From Methylorubrum suomiense (GTDB lineage Bacteria > Pseudomonadota > Alphaproteobacteria > Rhizobiales > Beijerinckiaceae), in NCBI RefSeq assembly GCF_022179765.1, contig NZ_BPRE01000006.1, forward strand, positions 276,548 to 340,547: a stretch of DNA of 64,000 bases, given 5' to 3'. The translations under genes and the position numbers were made by a program. Position 1 is the stretch's first letter. The number at the start of each line of letters is the position of its first letter. Shown in pieces: positions 19,423 to 28,919 of this stretch. Under the pieces are notes generated by a model that saw nothing but the letters and a program-made list of their open reading frames with translations, was not told the origin of the DNA and searched no databases.

Positions 19423-20349
19423 GTGAACTCAATCGCGCTGAGCGGCGAGACCCTGCCGGTTCCGGTCGCCCCCACCGCCGTCCCCCCCCTGTCGGAGGCC
19501 GATCGCGCGGCTCTGCGCCGGGCGGTCGACGTGCTGGAGCGCCCGGGGCTCGCGGCGCGGCTCTCGGCGGCGGCGGGGGCGCCGCTCGACATGATCGGCC
19601 GGGCGCTCCCGGCCCCCGTCACCGAGGCGGTGGGCCGTTCGACGGAGGCCGCGATGCGGACGGCCCTGCGGATCGCGCTGGCCACCCTGCCGGACAAGGA
19701 CGTGGCCCCGGCGGGCTCCGCCGTGGAGCGGATCGAGGAGGGGACGGGCCGCGGGCTCAGCCGCCTCATCGGCTCCAGCGAGACGCGCCACAAAGCCCTC
19801 GCCGCCGTCTCCGGGGCGCTGGGCGGCGCCTTCGGGCTCGCGACGGTGGCGATCGAACTGCCGCTCTCGACCACGATCATGCTGCGCTCCATCGCCGAGA
19901 TCGCCCGGGAGGAGGGTGAAGATCTGAGCGATCCGGAGGGCGCGCTGGCCTGCGTGCAGGTCTTCGCGCTGGGCGGACGCAACGGCAGCGAGACGGCGCT
20001 CGCGGAGAGCGGCTATTTCGCGGTGCGGGCGGCGCTGGCCAAGACCATGGCCGAGGCGACCCGCTACGCCGCCCAGCGTTCCCTGCTCGATGCGGGCGCG
20101 CCGCCGCTGGTACGGCTCACTGCGCAGATCGCCTCCCGCTTCGGCATCGTCGTCTCGCAGAAGGTCGCCGCCCAGGCGGTGCCCGTGATCGGCGCGCTCG
20201 GGGGGGCGGCCGTCAACACCGCCTTCATGAACCATTTCCAGGGCATGGCGCGCGCCCACTTCACCGTGCGGCGACTGGAACGCGCCCATGGCAAGGAGAC
20301 GGTGCGAGCCGCCTATCTGGAGGAGAAGGCGGCGCTCGGCATCGCCTGA
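19423..20349 (+). CDS. EcsC family protein
   Basis: A 308-residue protein with the EcsC domain over its C-terminal two thirds, including ALAAVSGALGGAFGLATVAIELP, a hydrophobic segment that may insert in or peripherally contact the membrane, and the ESGYFAVRAALAKTM region. EcsC was named from a Bacillus ABC-transporter locus; its molecular function is unknown. AGGAG sits eight bases before the GTG at 19423, which I prefer to an ATG at 19294. It lies alone between the AmpG-like gene and convergent minus-strand genes. Confidence 0.85.
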   Translation: MNSIALSGETLPVPVAPTAVPPLSEADRAALRRAVDVLERPGLAARLSAAAGAPLDMIGRALPAPVTEAVGRSTEAAMRTALRIALATLPDKDVAPAGSAVERIEEGTGRGLSRLIGSSETRHKALAAVSGALGGAFGLATVAIELPLSTTIMLRSIAEIAREEGEDLSDPEGALACVQVFALGGRNGSETALAESGYFAVRAALAKTMAEATRYAAQRSLLDAGAPPLVRLTAQIASRFGIVVSQKVAAQAVPVIGALGGAAVNTAFMNHFQGMARAHFTVRRLERAHGKETVRAAYLEEKAALGIA

Positions 20350-20352
20350 GCG

Positions 20353-20667
20353 TCAGACCGGCAGATTCGACTCGACCAGCACCGTCTCGGTCTCGAACTG
20401 GGCGGCGTGCCAAGTGCCCGCGGGGAAGTGGAACAGGCTGCCCGCCGCGAAGGCGACGCGGCCCTGATCGGTCTCCAGCGTGCCCGACCCTTCGATCACC
20501 TGCACGAACTGCTCGTGGTCGTGGCTGTGGCGCGGCGCCTCCGTGCCAGCGGGGATCGTCACCCGCACGAGGCTCGCGCCCTTGCCCTCAAGGCTGCGCT
20601 TGCCCACCCCCGACGGGGCACGCGTCTCCGGCAGATCGGTCCAGGGCAGGCAGTGGCGGGCGGTCAT
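20353..20667 (-). CDS. Cupin-domain protein
   Basis: A 104-residue protein made of a single conserved beta-barrel (cupin_2). Motif 1 is RHSHDHEQFVQVIEGSGTLE, with the two His and one Glu that usually bind a metal. Motif 2 is HFPAGTWHAAQF with the third His. GAGGAG supports the ATG at 20667; an in-frame ATG at 20694 lacks one. The role of these small cupins (dioxygenase, isomerase or sugar-binding) cannot be told from sequence. It directly follows the secreted propeller-like gene on the same strand and converges with the EcsC gene, their stops only a few bases apart. Confidence 0.85.
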   Translation of the reverse strand: MTARHCLPWTDLPETRAPSGVGKRSLEGKGASLVRVTIPAGTEAPRHSHDHEQFVQVIEGSGTLETDQGRVAFAAGSLFHFPAGTWHAAQFETETVLVESNLPV

Positions 20668-20720
20668 CCTGGGCTCCTCGAGGGGCTCCGACATCGCCCG
20701 CGAGGTAGGCGCAGACGGCC

Positions 20721-21923
20721 TCAGGGCCAGACCTTGACGGCCACCGGCCGGCGCACGAGGTCGCGATCCGAGGTGACCGTGCAGCCCTCGACCCGGAGCG
20801 TCGCGTAGGTGAGGAGCGCCCGCTCGCCCACATCGTCGAAATTGCGGCCCGTCGCCTCCGGATCGAGGAGCGAGGGATAGGCGACGAGCCGTGGGCCCGC
20901 CTTGCAGGGATCGTCGTAGAGCGTGGCCGAGGCCATCAGGAGACGGGGCACGTCCCAGGTCAGGAGGTCGCGCGAGGCCGTCCAGTAGAAGCCCGATTCC
21001 GCGAAGGTCCCGCCCTTGGCCGCCATGAACACCGCGATCCAGGCCCCCGTGCCGCGCTGGCGCACCAGGGCTCCGACCGGGCCGGGGAACGGCCCGACCG
21101 GCCGGCAGGAATCGGCCAGCTTCGGCACCTTGCGGTAGGGATCCGGGAAGGCGGCGGTGAAGCCGGTGCCGGTCCAGGCCCGCCAGCGGCCGGGATCGGC
21201 GGGATCGTCCGAGCGGAACAGGCACACCCCGGCGGGCTGGTCGCTGCCGGGCCGGTCCCAGCCGGTGGTCGAGGCCAGGAAGTAGCGCCAGCGCCCGTCG
21301 CCGACGATGTTGGAGGGGTTGAAGAAGCCCCGGTGACGGCCCTGGCCCTCCTCCTGCCGGAACGGTGCCCCGGCCACCACCGCGGGCGGGCTCGACCGGG
21401 CGAACTGCGCGCCGCCGTCTCGGGAGGCGGCGGCGGTGATCGTGTTGTACCAGCACTCCATGTAGACCTTCGAGCGGCAGCGGCCCTCGTGCTCGTTGGC
21501 CTGGAACTCGTGATGGACCAGGGCCGCCACGCGGGTGCCGTCCTCGGTCCAGGTGGCGGTGATCCAGGAACGGTCGTCGTAGAGCGCCGGATCGCTCTTG
21601 CCCCCGGAATCGAGCACCACCCGGCAATCGATCTTGAGATGATCGAGATCGGGCCCGCGCAGGGCGCGGTTGCGGTAATGCAGGCCGAAGACGGCGAGGC
21701 CGCCCGTTGCGTCACGGAAGGCCCGGATCGGCGCGTCGGGTACGTCGGCCCCGTCGCAGGCATCGCGCGTCGCGGAGAAGATCACGCGCTCGGGCCCCGT
21801 CACGGTCAGGGCCGAGAGGGGTGGTTCGGCGGCAAGGCTCCCGCAGGGCCAAAGCCCCCCGAGCGGCACGAGGCCGCACAGGAGCGTGAGCGCCGCGCGG
21901 GACGGGCGGGTCAGCCTGGACAT
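20721..21923 (-). CDS. Secreted protein, possible five-bladed beta-propeller (glycosidase-like)
   Basis: A 400-residue exported protein with a signal peptide (LTLLCGLVPLGGLWPCGSLA). The mature part has repeated aromatic beta-strand patterns such as GRWRYFLASTTGWDRP, GRWRAWTGTGF and ESGFYWTASRDLLTWDVP. They are reminiscent of the five-bladed propellers of GH43/GH117-like enzymes (reading strings like FFNPSNIVGDG). It holds several Cys that could form disulfides in the periplasm. I cannot place the catalytic acids with confidence, so enzymatic activity is speculative. The start ATG at 21923 gives the cleanest signal peptide. It is divergent from the NnrU gene. Confidence 0.7.
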   Translation of the reverse strand: MSRLTRPSRAALTLLCGLVPLGGLWPCGSLAAEPPLSALTVTGPERVIFSATRDACDGADVPDAPIRAFRDATGGLAVFGLHYRNRALRGPDLDHLKIDCRVVLDSGGKSDPALYDDRSWITATWTEDGTRVAALVHHEFQANEHEGRCRSKVYMECWYNTITAAASRDGGAQFARSSPPAVVAGAPFRQEEGQGRHRGFFNPSNIVGDGRWRYFLASTTGWDRPGSDQPAGVCLFRSDDPADPGRWRAWTGTGFTAAFPDPYRKVPKLADSCRPVGPFPGPVGALVRQRGTGAWIAVFMAAKGGTFAESGFYWTASRDLLTWDVPRLLMASATLYDDPCKAGPRLVAYPSLLDPEATGRNFDDVGERALLTYATLRVEGCTVTSDRDLVRRPVAVKVWP

Positions 21924-22003
21924 CGCCGCAGCTTTACGTTTTGAACCGTTATAAGAAGCTTGTCCCGGTCCTCGGGCGCTCGCGTCGTCCACAGGTCGCC
22001 CCC

Positions 22004-22609
22004 ATGCTCGTCCTGATCCTCGGCCTCGTGCTGTTCCTCGGCACGCATGCCTTCTCCATGGCCAGGGCCAAGCGGGCCGAGGTGATCGGGCGCCTGGGCG
22101 AGCAGCGATACAAGCTCGGCTACACCCTGCTCTCGATCCTCGGCCTCGCGCTCACCGCCTATGGCTACGGGCTCTACCGGCAGGAGGGAATGATCCCGGT
22201 CTGGTCGCCGCCGGTCTTCACCCGCCATCTCGCGGTGCTGCTGACGCTGTTCGCCTTTATCAGCCTGGCGGCCACCTACCTCCCCGGCCATCTTCGCACG
22301 CGGCTGAAGCATCCGATGCTGCTCGCCGTGAAGATCTGGGCCACGGCGCATCTCCTGGCCAACGGCGATCTCGGCTCGATGCTGCTGTTCGGCGCCTTCC
22401 TGGCCTGGGCGGTGGCCGCCCGCATCAGCGCCAAGCGGCGCGCTCTGACGGCGGGGCAGGTGGCGGCGCAGCATGGCGGGCAGGCCGCGCCGGCCGGCTG
22501 GCGCAACGACGCCATCGCCGTGGTGGTCGGCCTCGTGGCGTGGTTCGTGTTCGGGAAGTATCTGCACCCGCTGCTGATCGGCGTCGCGGCCTGGCCCGGG
22601 CAGGCCTGA
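22004..22609 (+). CDS. NnrU family membrane protein
   Basis: A 201-residue inner-membrane protein with about six hydrophobic segments. It matches NnrU, with the typical GLVLFLGTHAFSM start, LGEQRYKLGYTLLSILGLAL and KHPMLLAVKIWATAHLLANGDLGS. NnrU was found in Rhodobacter as needed for nitrite/nitric oxide reductase expression, but family members are widespread in non-denitrifiers and their biochemical role is unknown; they are related to isoprenylcysteine methyltransferase-like/DUF1295 folds. The ATG at 22004 starts exactly at the first membrane segment. Confidence 0.88.
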   Translation: MLVLILGLVLFLGTHAFSMARAKRAEVIGRLGEQRYKLGYTLLSILGLALTAYGYGLYRQEGMIPVWSPPVFTRHLAVLLTLFAFISLAATYLPGHLRTRLKHPMLLAVKIWATAHLLANGDLGSMLLFGAFLAWAVAARISAKRRALTAGQVAAQHGGQAAPAGWRNDAIAVVVGLVAWFVFGKYLHPLLIGVAAWPGQA

Positions 22610-22727
22610 GGCGGCGGCCCGCGGCCCGCGTCTTTCGAACATCGCCAAACCCGAGGGGCTGTGCTAGGCGCGGGCTCGACGACGACAGGCGAGGCGAGGG
22701 CGGCCCGCGAGGGGCGCTTGGATTGAG

Positions 22728-23441
22728 ATGGCCGAGAACAACGAGTTCTTCCGCGAGGTCGACGAGGATTACCGCCGCGATCGGTTCATCCAGATCTGGA
22801 AGCGCTACAACGCCCTGATCATCGCGGGCGCGATCCTGCTGGTGGCCGGCGTCGGTGGCTGGAACTACTGGCGCCATGCCGAGCTAGTGCGCGCCGAGAC
22901 GACCTCCGCGCGCTTCGACACCGCCAACCGCCTCGCCAAGGATGGCAAGACGGCGGAGGCCGAGCGCGACTTCGCCGCGATCCAGGCCGACGGCCCGGCG
23001 GGCTACGCCCTGCTCGCCCGCTTCCGCAACGCCGCCGAGACGGGCAAGCGCGACGCCGCCGCAGGGGCCGCCGCCTACGATGCCCTCGCCGCCGACAAGG
23101 GCGCGGGCGATGCCTTGCGCGACCTCGCCCGCCTGCGCGCCGCCCTGCTGCGGCTCGACGGATCGGAGGCGGATGCCGCGCTCTCCCAGCTTCAGGGCAT
23201 GGCGAGCCCGACCGGCACGTTCCGCCACACCGCCCGCGAGATGCTGGGCCTGACGGCTTTGCGCAAGGGCGATATCGAGGGCGCCGGCCGCTGGTTCGAC
23301 CAGATCGCGGGCGACAACGACACGCCCCAGGGCCTGCGCCAGCGCGTCGAGATCTACGCCGCCCTCGTCGCGGGGGGGGCGGTCACGGTCACCGAGGCCA
23401 AGCCCGAGAACGCCGCGCCGCTCCCGCCGATCACCCGCTGA
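22728..23441 (+). CDS. YfgM-like TPR protein (SecYEG-associated type)
   Basis: A 237-residue membrane-anchored protein. A cytoplasmic N-terminus (MAENNEFFREVDEDYRRDR) is followed by one transmembrane helix (about residues 30-50) and a periplasmic TPR-like helical repeat domain. This layout and the position directly before der match YfgM/TPR_21 proteins, which in enterobacteria associate with the Sec translocon and the PpiD chaperone. GATTGAG lies just before the ATG. The 168-base gap to der has no evident terminator, so the two are probably co-transcribed. Confidence 0.85.
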   Translation: MAENNEFFREVDEDYRRDRFIQIWKRYNALIIAGAILLVAGVGGWNYWRHAELVRAETTSARFDTANRLAKDGKTAEAERDFAAIQADGPAGYALLARFRNAAETGKRDAAAGAAAYDALAADKGAGDALRDLARLRAALLRLDGSEADAALSQLQGMASPTGTFRHTAREMLGLTALRKGDIEGAGRWFDQIAGDNDTPQGLRQRVEIYAALVAGGAVTVTEAKPENAAPLPPITR

Positions 23442-23609
23442 CGCCTTCCACCATCGCGCGAGCGGAGCAATCCGGCCGCGCGACCATTCCGGAACGAGGC
23501 GACGCCGCGATCGGCTTCGCCCCCCTCGGGCGATGTTCGCTCGCACCGGAATGTCCTATCCTCACGAAGACCCGCGCGTCCCCTCGGCCGCGCCCAGAGA
23601 CGTAACATC

Positions 23610-24953
23610 ATGGACCTGCCGACCGTCGCGATCGTCGGACGCCCGAATGTCGGCAAGTCGACCCTGTTCAACCGGCTCGTCGGGCGCAAGCTCGCCCTGG
23701 TGGATGACCGCCCCGGCGTGACCCGCGACCGCCGCGAGGGTGACGGCTCCATCGGCGACGTCACCTTCCGGATCATCGACACCGCGGGGCTGGAGGAGGC
23801 GGATGCCGATTCCCTGCTCGGCCGGATGCGCGCGCAGACCGAGGCGGCGATCCTCGAATCCGACGCGGTCCTGTTCGTCATCGATGCCCGCGCCGGCGTG
23901 CTGCCCGCCGACCGTCCCTTCGCCGAACTGGTGCGCCGGGCCGGCATCCCCGTCATCCTCATCGCCAACAAGGCCGAGGGCGGGGCCGGCATGGCCGGCG
24001 CCTACGAGGCATTCTCCCTGGGGCTCGGCGATCCCATCCCCTTCTCCGCCGAGCATGGCGAGGGCCTGGGCAGCCTGCAGGACGCCCTGCGCGAGGTGCT
24101 GCCCGAGCCCGACGACGAGGAGGACGAGGGCGGGGAGGGCGGCAAGGGCCTGCGCGTCGCCATCGTCGGCCGCCCGAATGCCGGCAAGTCGACCCTGATC
24201 AACCGGATGATCGGCGAGGACCGCCTGCTCGTCGGCCCCGAGGCCGGCATCACCCGCGACTCGATCTCCCTCGACTGGGAGTGGCGCGGGCGCAAGATCA
24301 AGCTCCACGACACCGCCGGCATGCGGCGGCGCGCCCGCATCGACGACAAGCTGGAGAAGCTCGCGGTCTCGGACGGGTTGCGCGCGGTGCGCTTCGCCGA
24401 GGTGGTGGTGGTGCTCCTCGACGCGACGATCCCCTTCGAGAAGCAGGATCTGACCATCGTCGATCTGGTCGAGAGCGAGGGGCGCTCCCTGGTGATCGGC
24501 CTCAACAAGTGGGATCTCGTCGCCGACCAGCCGGGCCTGCTCAAGACCCTGCGGGAGGATTGCACCCGATTGCTGCCGCAGGTGCGCGGGGTCTCCGTCG
24601 TGTCGCTGTCGGGTCTCGGGGGCGAGGGCATCGACAAGCTGATGCAGGCGGTGGTGGACGCCTCCGAGGTCTGGAGCCGACGCGTCTCGACCGCCCGGAT
24701 CAACGCGTGGCTCACCGACGCCCTCCAGCGCAACCCGCCGCCCGCCGTGTCGGGCCGGCGCATCAAGATCCGCTACGGCACCCAGGTGAAGAGCCGCCCG
24801 CCGCATTTCGCCCTGTTCGGCAACCAGCTCGACGCCCTGCCGAAATCCTACACCCGCTACCTCGTCAACGGCATCCGCGAGGCCTTCGACCTCCCCGGCA
24901 CGCCGATCCGGCTGTCGCTGCGCACGACCAAAAATCCGTTCGAGAAGAGCTGA
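23610..24953 (+). CDS. der: Der (EngA), tandem ribosome-assembly GTPase
   Basis: Essential GTPase of 447 residues that helps mature the 50S ribosomal subunit. It has two G domains in tandem. G domain 1 contains [19 protein letters not shown] and ANKAE. G domain 2 contains [17 protein letters not shown] and NKWD. A KH-like C-terminal domain ends [10 protein letters not shown]. An acidic linker ([11 protein letters not shown]) separates the two G domains. The start [13 protein letters not shown] is family-typical. Confidence 0.97.
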   Translation: MDLPTVAIVGRPNVGKSTLFNRLVGRKLALVDDRPGVTRDRREGDGSIGDVTFRIIDTAGLEEADADSLLGRMRAQTEAAILESDAVLFVIDARAGVLPADRPFAELVRRAGIPVILIANKAEGGAGMAGAYEAFSLGLGDPIPFSAEHGEGLGSLQDALREVLPEPDDEEDEGGEGGKGLRVAIVGRPNAGKSTLINRMIGEDRLLVGPEAGITRDSISLDWEWRGRKIKLHDTAGMRRRARIDDKLEKLAVSDGLRAVRFAEVVVVLLDATIPFEKQDLTIVDLVESEGRSLVIGLNKWDLVADQPGLLKTLREDCTRLLPQVRGVSVVSLSGLGGEGIDKLMQAVVDASEVWSRRVSTARINAWLTDALQRNPPPAVSGRRIKIRYGTQVKSRPPHFALFGNQLDALPKSYTRYLVNGIREAFDLPGTPIRLSLRTTKNPFEKS

Positions 24954-25183
24954 ACGTCGCCCTTCTCTCCCCCTCCGCCCGGGAGGGCTTTGGGTGCGCG
25001 TGCCAAGGGAACTTCCTCTTGTCGAAACGGGATTGCGGCCGCTTCGCCAAAAATATCAATCTCCTCAAGACCCGTTCGATAGATCAACTTTCTTCGCATC
25101 CCAGAATCATTGGGATACGGCTCTCTTGCTCGGGCGTTCCCGACCCTTAGCTTCCCGGCTCCTCTCGAACGGGTGGTTTTCGG

Positions 25184-26101
25184 ATGGCAGGAACGTCCTC
25201 GGCCGTGGCCGCACGGCTGACCAAGCTCGGTGAACCGCGCGCCCTCGCGGTCGCGGGTCTCGGCGGGCTCGCCGTGGTGGCGGTGGCGCTCCTCCTGGTG
25301 CGGTACGTGCCGGCGGATCAGGGCCGTGCGGCCCTGCACGCCCTGGCCGAAGGCCTGTCGAGTCGCGGCTTCTGGAGCGCGGCCGCCGTCGGCCTCGCGG
25401 CCCAGACCGTCGACGGGGCGCTGGGCATGGCCTACGGCATCACCTCGACGACCTTCCTGCTCTCGACCGGGGTGCCGCCGGCCGCGGCCTCGGCCTCGGT
25501 CCATGTCGCCGAAATCTTCACCACCGCCTTTTCCGGCGCCGCACATTGGCGCCTCGGCAACGTGAACGGCCAGCTGTTCCGCCGCCTGCTCATCCCCGGC
25601 GTGATCGGCGCGATGGCGGGCGCCTATGTCCTCACCGCCATCGACGGCGACGCGATCAAGCCGTTCGTCTCGGTCTACCTGCTCGGGATGGGCCTCTACG
25701 TCCTCGCCAAGGCCTTTCGAACCATCCGGCCGCGCCGGGAGCCGCCGAAGGCGGTCGTGCCGCTGGCGCTCACCGGCGGCTTCGTCGATGCGGTCGGCGG
25801 GGGCGGCTGGGGGCCGGTGGTGACGACCTCGCTGGTCGGCAGCGGCCAGGAACCGCGCACCGCCATCGGCTCGGTCAATGCCGCGGAATTCTTCGTGGCC
25901 GTGGCGAGCGGCCTGTCACTGACCCTGCTCGGCGGCCTGACCCACTGGACCACCATCGCCGGTCTCGTCGTCGGCGGCCTGTTCGCCGCCCCCATCGCCG
26001 CGACGCTGGTGCGCGTGTTGCCGGCGCGCGTGATGATGGCGGTGGTGGGCGCGCTGATCGCCTCGCTCAGCGCCTACAGCCTCGCGAAGCTCGTGACCTG
26101 A
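25184..26101 (+). CDS. TauE/SafE family membrane exporter
   Basis: A 305-residue inner-membrane protein with about eight hydrophobic segments and the duplicated TauE/SafE repeat: AAQTVDGALGMAYGITSTTFLL in the first half and GGFVDAVGGGGWGPVVTTSL in the second. Members export small anions such as sulfite, sulfoacetate or organosulfonates. The substrate here is unknown. The 230-base upstream gap is less GC-rich than its surroundings and holds a small TCCCA/TGGGA hairpin near 25090-25110, which could be regulatory. A family A repeat follows downstream. Confidence 0.88.
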   Translation: MAGTSSAVAARLTKLGEPRALAVAGLGGLAVVAVALLLVRYVPADQGRAALHALAEGLSSRGFWSAAAVGLAAQTVDGALGMAYGITSTTFLLSTGVPPAAASASVHVAEIFTTAFSGAAHWRLGNVNGQLFRRLLIPGVIGAMAGAYVLTAIDGDAIKPFVSVYLLGMGLYVLAKAFRTIRPRREPPKAVVPLALTGGFVDAVGGGGWGPVVTTSLVGSGQEPRTAIGSVNAAEFFVAVASGLSLTLLGGLTHWTTIAGLVVGGLFAAPIAATLVRVLPARVMMAVVGALIASLSAYSLAKLVT

Positions 26102-26133
26102 GACGCTGTTCGACCGGCGCCTCCATCAAACCA

Positions 26134-26187
26134 CCTCATCCTGAGGTGCCGCGCCAGCGGCCTCGGCTGAGCGTCTCAGGACGAGGC
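26134..26187. repeat. Dispersed palindromic repeat, family A (short copy)
   Basis: Ends CCTCATCCTGAGGTGCCGCG and GCGTCTCAGGACGAGG are inverted relatives of those at 9257-9374 and 35072-35187, with a shortened interior. It lies between convergent genes (TauE/SafE and the YbdK-like ligase). Confidence 0.8.
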
Positions 26188-26272
26188 TGGGGATTTGGCG
26201 GCAGGCGAGGGGGCGCATCGATCCGGCTTCGAGAGTGCCAGTGGACCTGACTTCGAGGGGAAGGCTCCTTGC

Positions 26273-27412
26273 CTAACCCGCCCGCGTCGTCTCGGCGAGC
26301 CAGTCCACCACCGCGTCGAGCGCTTGGCGGTTGCTGGTCTCGCCGCCCCGGGCCGCCTCGAAGGCGGCAATCTGGCGCTCGGCGCTGGTGCCCTCGGCGA
26401 CGATCCGACGGGCATCAGCGACCTCCTCCGTGCAGCCGAGCGCCTCCGCATCCTCCGCGATCAGCGAGAGCAGCGTGTCGAGGGACGCGGCGAAGGGGAA
26501 GGCCTCTTCCGACGCCTCGTCGATCAGCTCCGCCTCGGTGCCGCTCCGCTGGGCCCGCCACAGGTTCTCGGCGGCGATGGCGCGGGACACGCCGGTGAGC
26601 CCCGCATGGATATCCGGCCGCCGCTCGACGAGGCGCACGAGGCACCGGAACAGGGCCGCGATGACGATGGCGTCGGCAAGCCGCGTGCAGGAATCGGCGA
26701 TGCGCAGTTCGAGGGTCGGGAACTTGATCGAGGGCCGCAACGACCACCACAGGAAGCTCGCATCCTGGATCGAGCCGGCCTTGGTCATGATGCGCACGTA
26801 GCGCTCGTAGGCGGCGGCATCCCCCATCAGTTCGGGTAGGCCGGTGCGGGGCAATTCGCCGAAGGCGCTGAGGCGATAGGCGGAGAGCCCGGTCGGCTTG
26901 CCCTGCCAGAACGGCGAGGAGACCGAGAGCGCGAACAGCAGCGGCTGGAACGGCAGCAGCCGGTCCATCAGCCCGACGCGGGCCTCCGGATCGGCCACCT
27001 CGACATGGACATGCATGCCGCAGATCAGGCTGCGCCGCCCGGCGAGGCCGACATCGCGCAGGATGCCGCGGTAGCGGTCGCCCTTGGTCGGCAGTTGGCG
27101 CGCCCAGTCGGCGATGGGATGGGTGCCGGCGGCGAAGACGAGAAGGCCGTGCTCGGCCCCGATCTCGGCCAGTTGCCGACGCTGTTTCAGCAACGCGGCA
27201 TGGGCCTCGGGGAATTCGGTCGAGGGCGGGGTGCAGACCTCGACCTGACATTGGAGGAGCTCGCGGCCGATCTCGGGCAGGCGCTCGCCGGCCTCGACAT
27301 GGAACGGTTTGACGGACCGCCGGGGCGTGCCGCGCGTCTCCGCATCGGCGAGGAAATACTCCTCCTCGATCCCGAACCGGTACGGGACTTCCGAGGATTT
27401 CCGGGCACTCAT
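26273..27412 (-). CDS. YbdK-like carboxylate-amine ligase (GCS2 family)
   Basis: A 379-residue cytoplasmic enzyme of the glutamate-cysteine ligase 2 family. The N-terminus RFGIEEEYFLAD holds the catalytic/metal Glu residues. It is followed by LQCQVEVCTPP, SLICGMHVHVEVADP and TLELRIADSC, all typical of YbdK. Family members show weak glutamate-cysteine ligase activity in vitro and act on an unknown carboxylate in vivo. The ATG at 27412 begins MSARKSSEVPYRFGIEEEY. The longer frame to 27505 has no family similarity. It is followed by a family A repeat and precedes no obvious partner. Confidence 0.88.
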   Translation of the reverse strand: MSARKSSEVPYRFGIEEEYFLADAETRGTPRRSVKPFHVEAGERLPEIGRELLQCQVEVCTPPSTEFPEAHAALLKQRRQLAEIGAEHGLLVFAAGTHPIADWARQLPTKGDRYRGILRDVGLAGRRSLICGMHVHVEVADPEARVGLMDRLLPFQPLLFALSVSSPFWQGKPTGLSAYRLSAFGELPRTGLPELMGDAAAYERYVRIMTKAGSIQDASFLWWSLRPSIKFPTLELRIADSCTRLADAIVIAALFRCLVRLVERRPDIHAGLTGVSRAIAAENLWRAQRSGTEAELIDEASEEAFPFAASLDTLLSLIAEDAEALGCTEEVADARRIVAEGTSAERQIAAFEAARGGETSNRQALDAVVDWLAETTRAG

Positions 27413-27580
27413 CCGCCGTCTCCGAACCATGGCCGCGGACCGCGCGGGTGCCCTAATATGGTGCGGAAGGCGCGAGCGTTCCCTTGGGCGCGTTCGACGC
27501 AGCATCGAGCCCGGACATGCGCCGGGCGATCCGGTCCGAGATTCGCCTCTCCGAACGGGATGGTTCGATCCGGCGGGCGC

Positions 27581-27991
27581 TTACGCCGTCCGCAGCGGCC
27601 CACCGACCAGCCAGGCCGGATCGAACCAGCGATCCGCCTCACCGTCATAGGGCAGGCGGGTGACGTCCCAGTGCTGGATGTACTTCGCGTAGACGTTCCA
27701 CACCGCGATGCCGCCGCCGACGAAGATGCGCCGGCCCGGATAGCGCTTGAGCACGTCCTCCGGATTCTCGTGCGAGCGGATCACGTCGATGGTGCGGTCC
27801 TTGAACGCGAATTCGGGCACCGAGGCCACCGTCTTCGGGCCGGCGATCAGCACGTGGCCCATGGTCAGCGCGAAGAACCGCGTCACGTCCTCCACGAAGA
27901 GCGGATCGGTGTTGCCCTCCCAGGGCAACTGCCCGTTCAGGCCGAGCTGGCCCCGCTGGCCGATGGCGCAGATGCAGCGGACGTCGATCAT
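27581..27991 (-). CDS. dmrA: Short dihydrofolate-reductase-like protein, probable DmrA
   Basis: A 136-residue (about 15 kDa) member of the DHFR fold, shorter than ordinary DHFR. Recognisable parts are ICAIGQRGQLGLNGQLPWEG (DHFR strand A and Met20-type loop), GHVLIAGPKTVAS in place of the usual MGRKTWES, and RRIFVGGGIAVWNVY for the GG cofactor turn. Size and these deviations fit DmrA, the NADPH-dependent dihydromethanopterin reductase described from Methylobacterium extorquens. DmrA makes tetrahydromethanopterin, the C1 carrier for formaldehyde oxidation. An atypical dihydrofolate reductase is the alternative. GAGG precedes the ATG. Assignment rests on recalled family features, not on a search. 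Confidence 0.7.
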   Translation of the reverse strand: MIDVRCICAIGQRGQLGLNGQLPWEGNTDPLFVEDVTRFFALTMGHVLIAGPKTVASVPEFAFKDRTIDVIRSHENPEDVLKRYPGRRIFVGGGIAVWNVYAKYIQHWDVTRLPYDGEADRWFDPAWLVGGPLRTA

Positions 27992-28144
27992 CGCGAACCT
28001 CGAAGAGAAACCGGAAGCGATGATCCCACATCATCGTCTTCTGCCCGCGCGACGGCGCGGCGGCGGTCATCCGCCGGACGCGTCGGTTTCGGTCGAAGAC
28101 CGGGACCGACGCAATAGGGAACAGCGGGCTCCGCCCGAATCCCG

Positions 28145-28163
28145 CCGGGGCCTGAGGCCCCGG
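28145..28163. repeat. Perfect 9-base inverted repeat between dmrA-like and SDR genes
   Basis: CCGGGGCCT and AGGCCCCGG flank a single G. It sits just past the 3' end of the SDR gene (minus strand), next to further G/C-rich short repeats, and probably forms a terminator-like hairpin, although no T-run follows. Confidence 0.55.
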
Positions 28164-28170
28164 CCCCCCG

Positions 28171-28914
28171 TCACTCGGGGGCGCGGAAATTCAGAACCCG
28201 ATCGCTCGGGAAATCGTAGAGGCGGCCGGTCTCGTTCCATGCGGGGGACGAGAGGCGCACGAAGTGGGGCGCCAGTTCCTCGGGCGTGCGCAGGGTCTCC
28301 GGATCCTCGCCCGGCATGGCGGAGCGGCGCATCGCCGTGCGCAGGGGCCCCGGATTGACCAGCATTGCCCGGATCGGTGTCGTCTCGGTCTCGGAGGCGT
28401 AAGTGCGCACCATCGCTTCCAAGGCCGCCTTGGTGACCGCGTAGGGCCCCCAATAGGCCCGCGCCTTGTGGGCGGCGCCCGAACTCACGAAGATCGCCCG
28501 GCCGGCATCGGACCGTTGCAGCAGCGGATCGAGCGAGCGGAGCAGGCGCCAATTGGCGGTCACGTTCACGTCGAGGGTTTGCTGCCACACCTTCGGGGTG
28601 ATGTGGGCGAGCGGCATCAGCGCGCCGAGCACGCCGGCATTGCCGAGCAGAATGTCGAGCTTGCCGAAGCGCTCGTTGAGCGCCGCGCCGAGCCGGTCGA
28701 TGGCGTCCCAGTCGGTCAGGTTCAGCGGCACCAGCGTCGCGGAGGAGCCCGCCGCGCGGATCGCGTCGTCGACCTCCTCCAGGGCGCCCTGGGTGCGGGC
28801 CACCGCGACGACATGCGCACCGGCCTCGGCCAATGCCAGGGCGGCCGCCCGACCGATGCCGCGCGAGGCGCCGGTGACGACCGCGACGCGGCCGTCGAGG
28901 ACCTTGTCGGCCAT
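28171..28914 (-). CDS. SDR family NAD(P)-dependent oxidoreductase
   Basis: Short-chain dehydrogenase of 247 residues with the nucleotide motif VVTGASRGIGRAAAL, NNAG-equivalent LLGNAGVLG, catalytic Ser in FVSSGAAHKA and YxxxK in YWGPYAVTKAALE. The substrate is unknown. It starts five bases after the purF stop codon, with no room for an independent promoter, so it is almost certainly translated from the cvpA-purF transcript. The linkage of an SDR of this type to purF recurs in alphaproteobacteria (my recollection), but the connection to purine synthesis is unexplained. Confidence 0.92.
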   Translation of the reverse strand: MADKVLDGRVAVVTGASRGIGRAAALALAEAGAHVVAVARTQGALEEVDDAIRAAGSSATLVPLNLTDWDAIDRLGAALNERFGKLDILLGNAGVLGALMPLAHITPKVWQQTLDVNVTANWRLLRSLDPLLQRSDAGRAIFVSSGAAHKARAYWGPYAVTKAALEAMVRTYASETETTPIRAMLVNPGPLRTAMRRSAMPGEDPETLRTPEELAPHFVRLSSPAWNETGRLYDFPSDRVLNFRAPE

Positions 28915-28919
28915 CTTGC

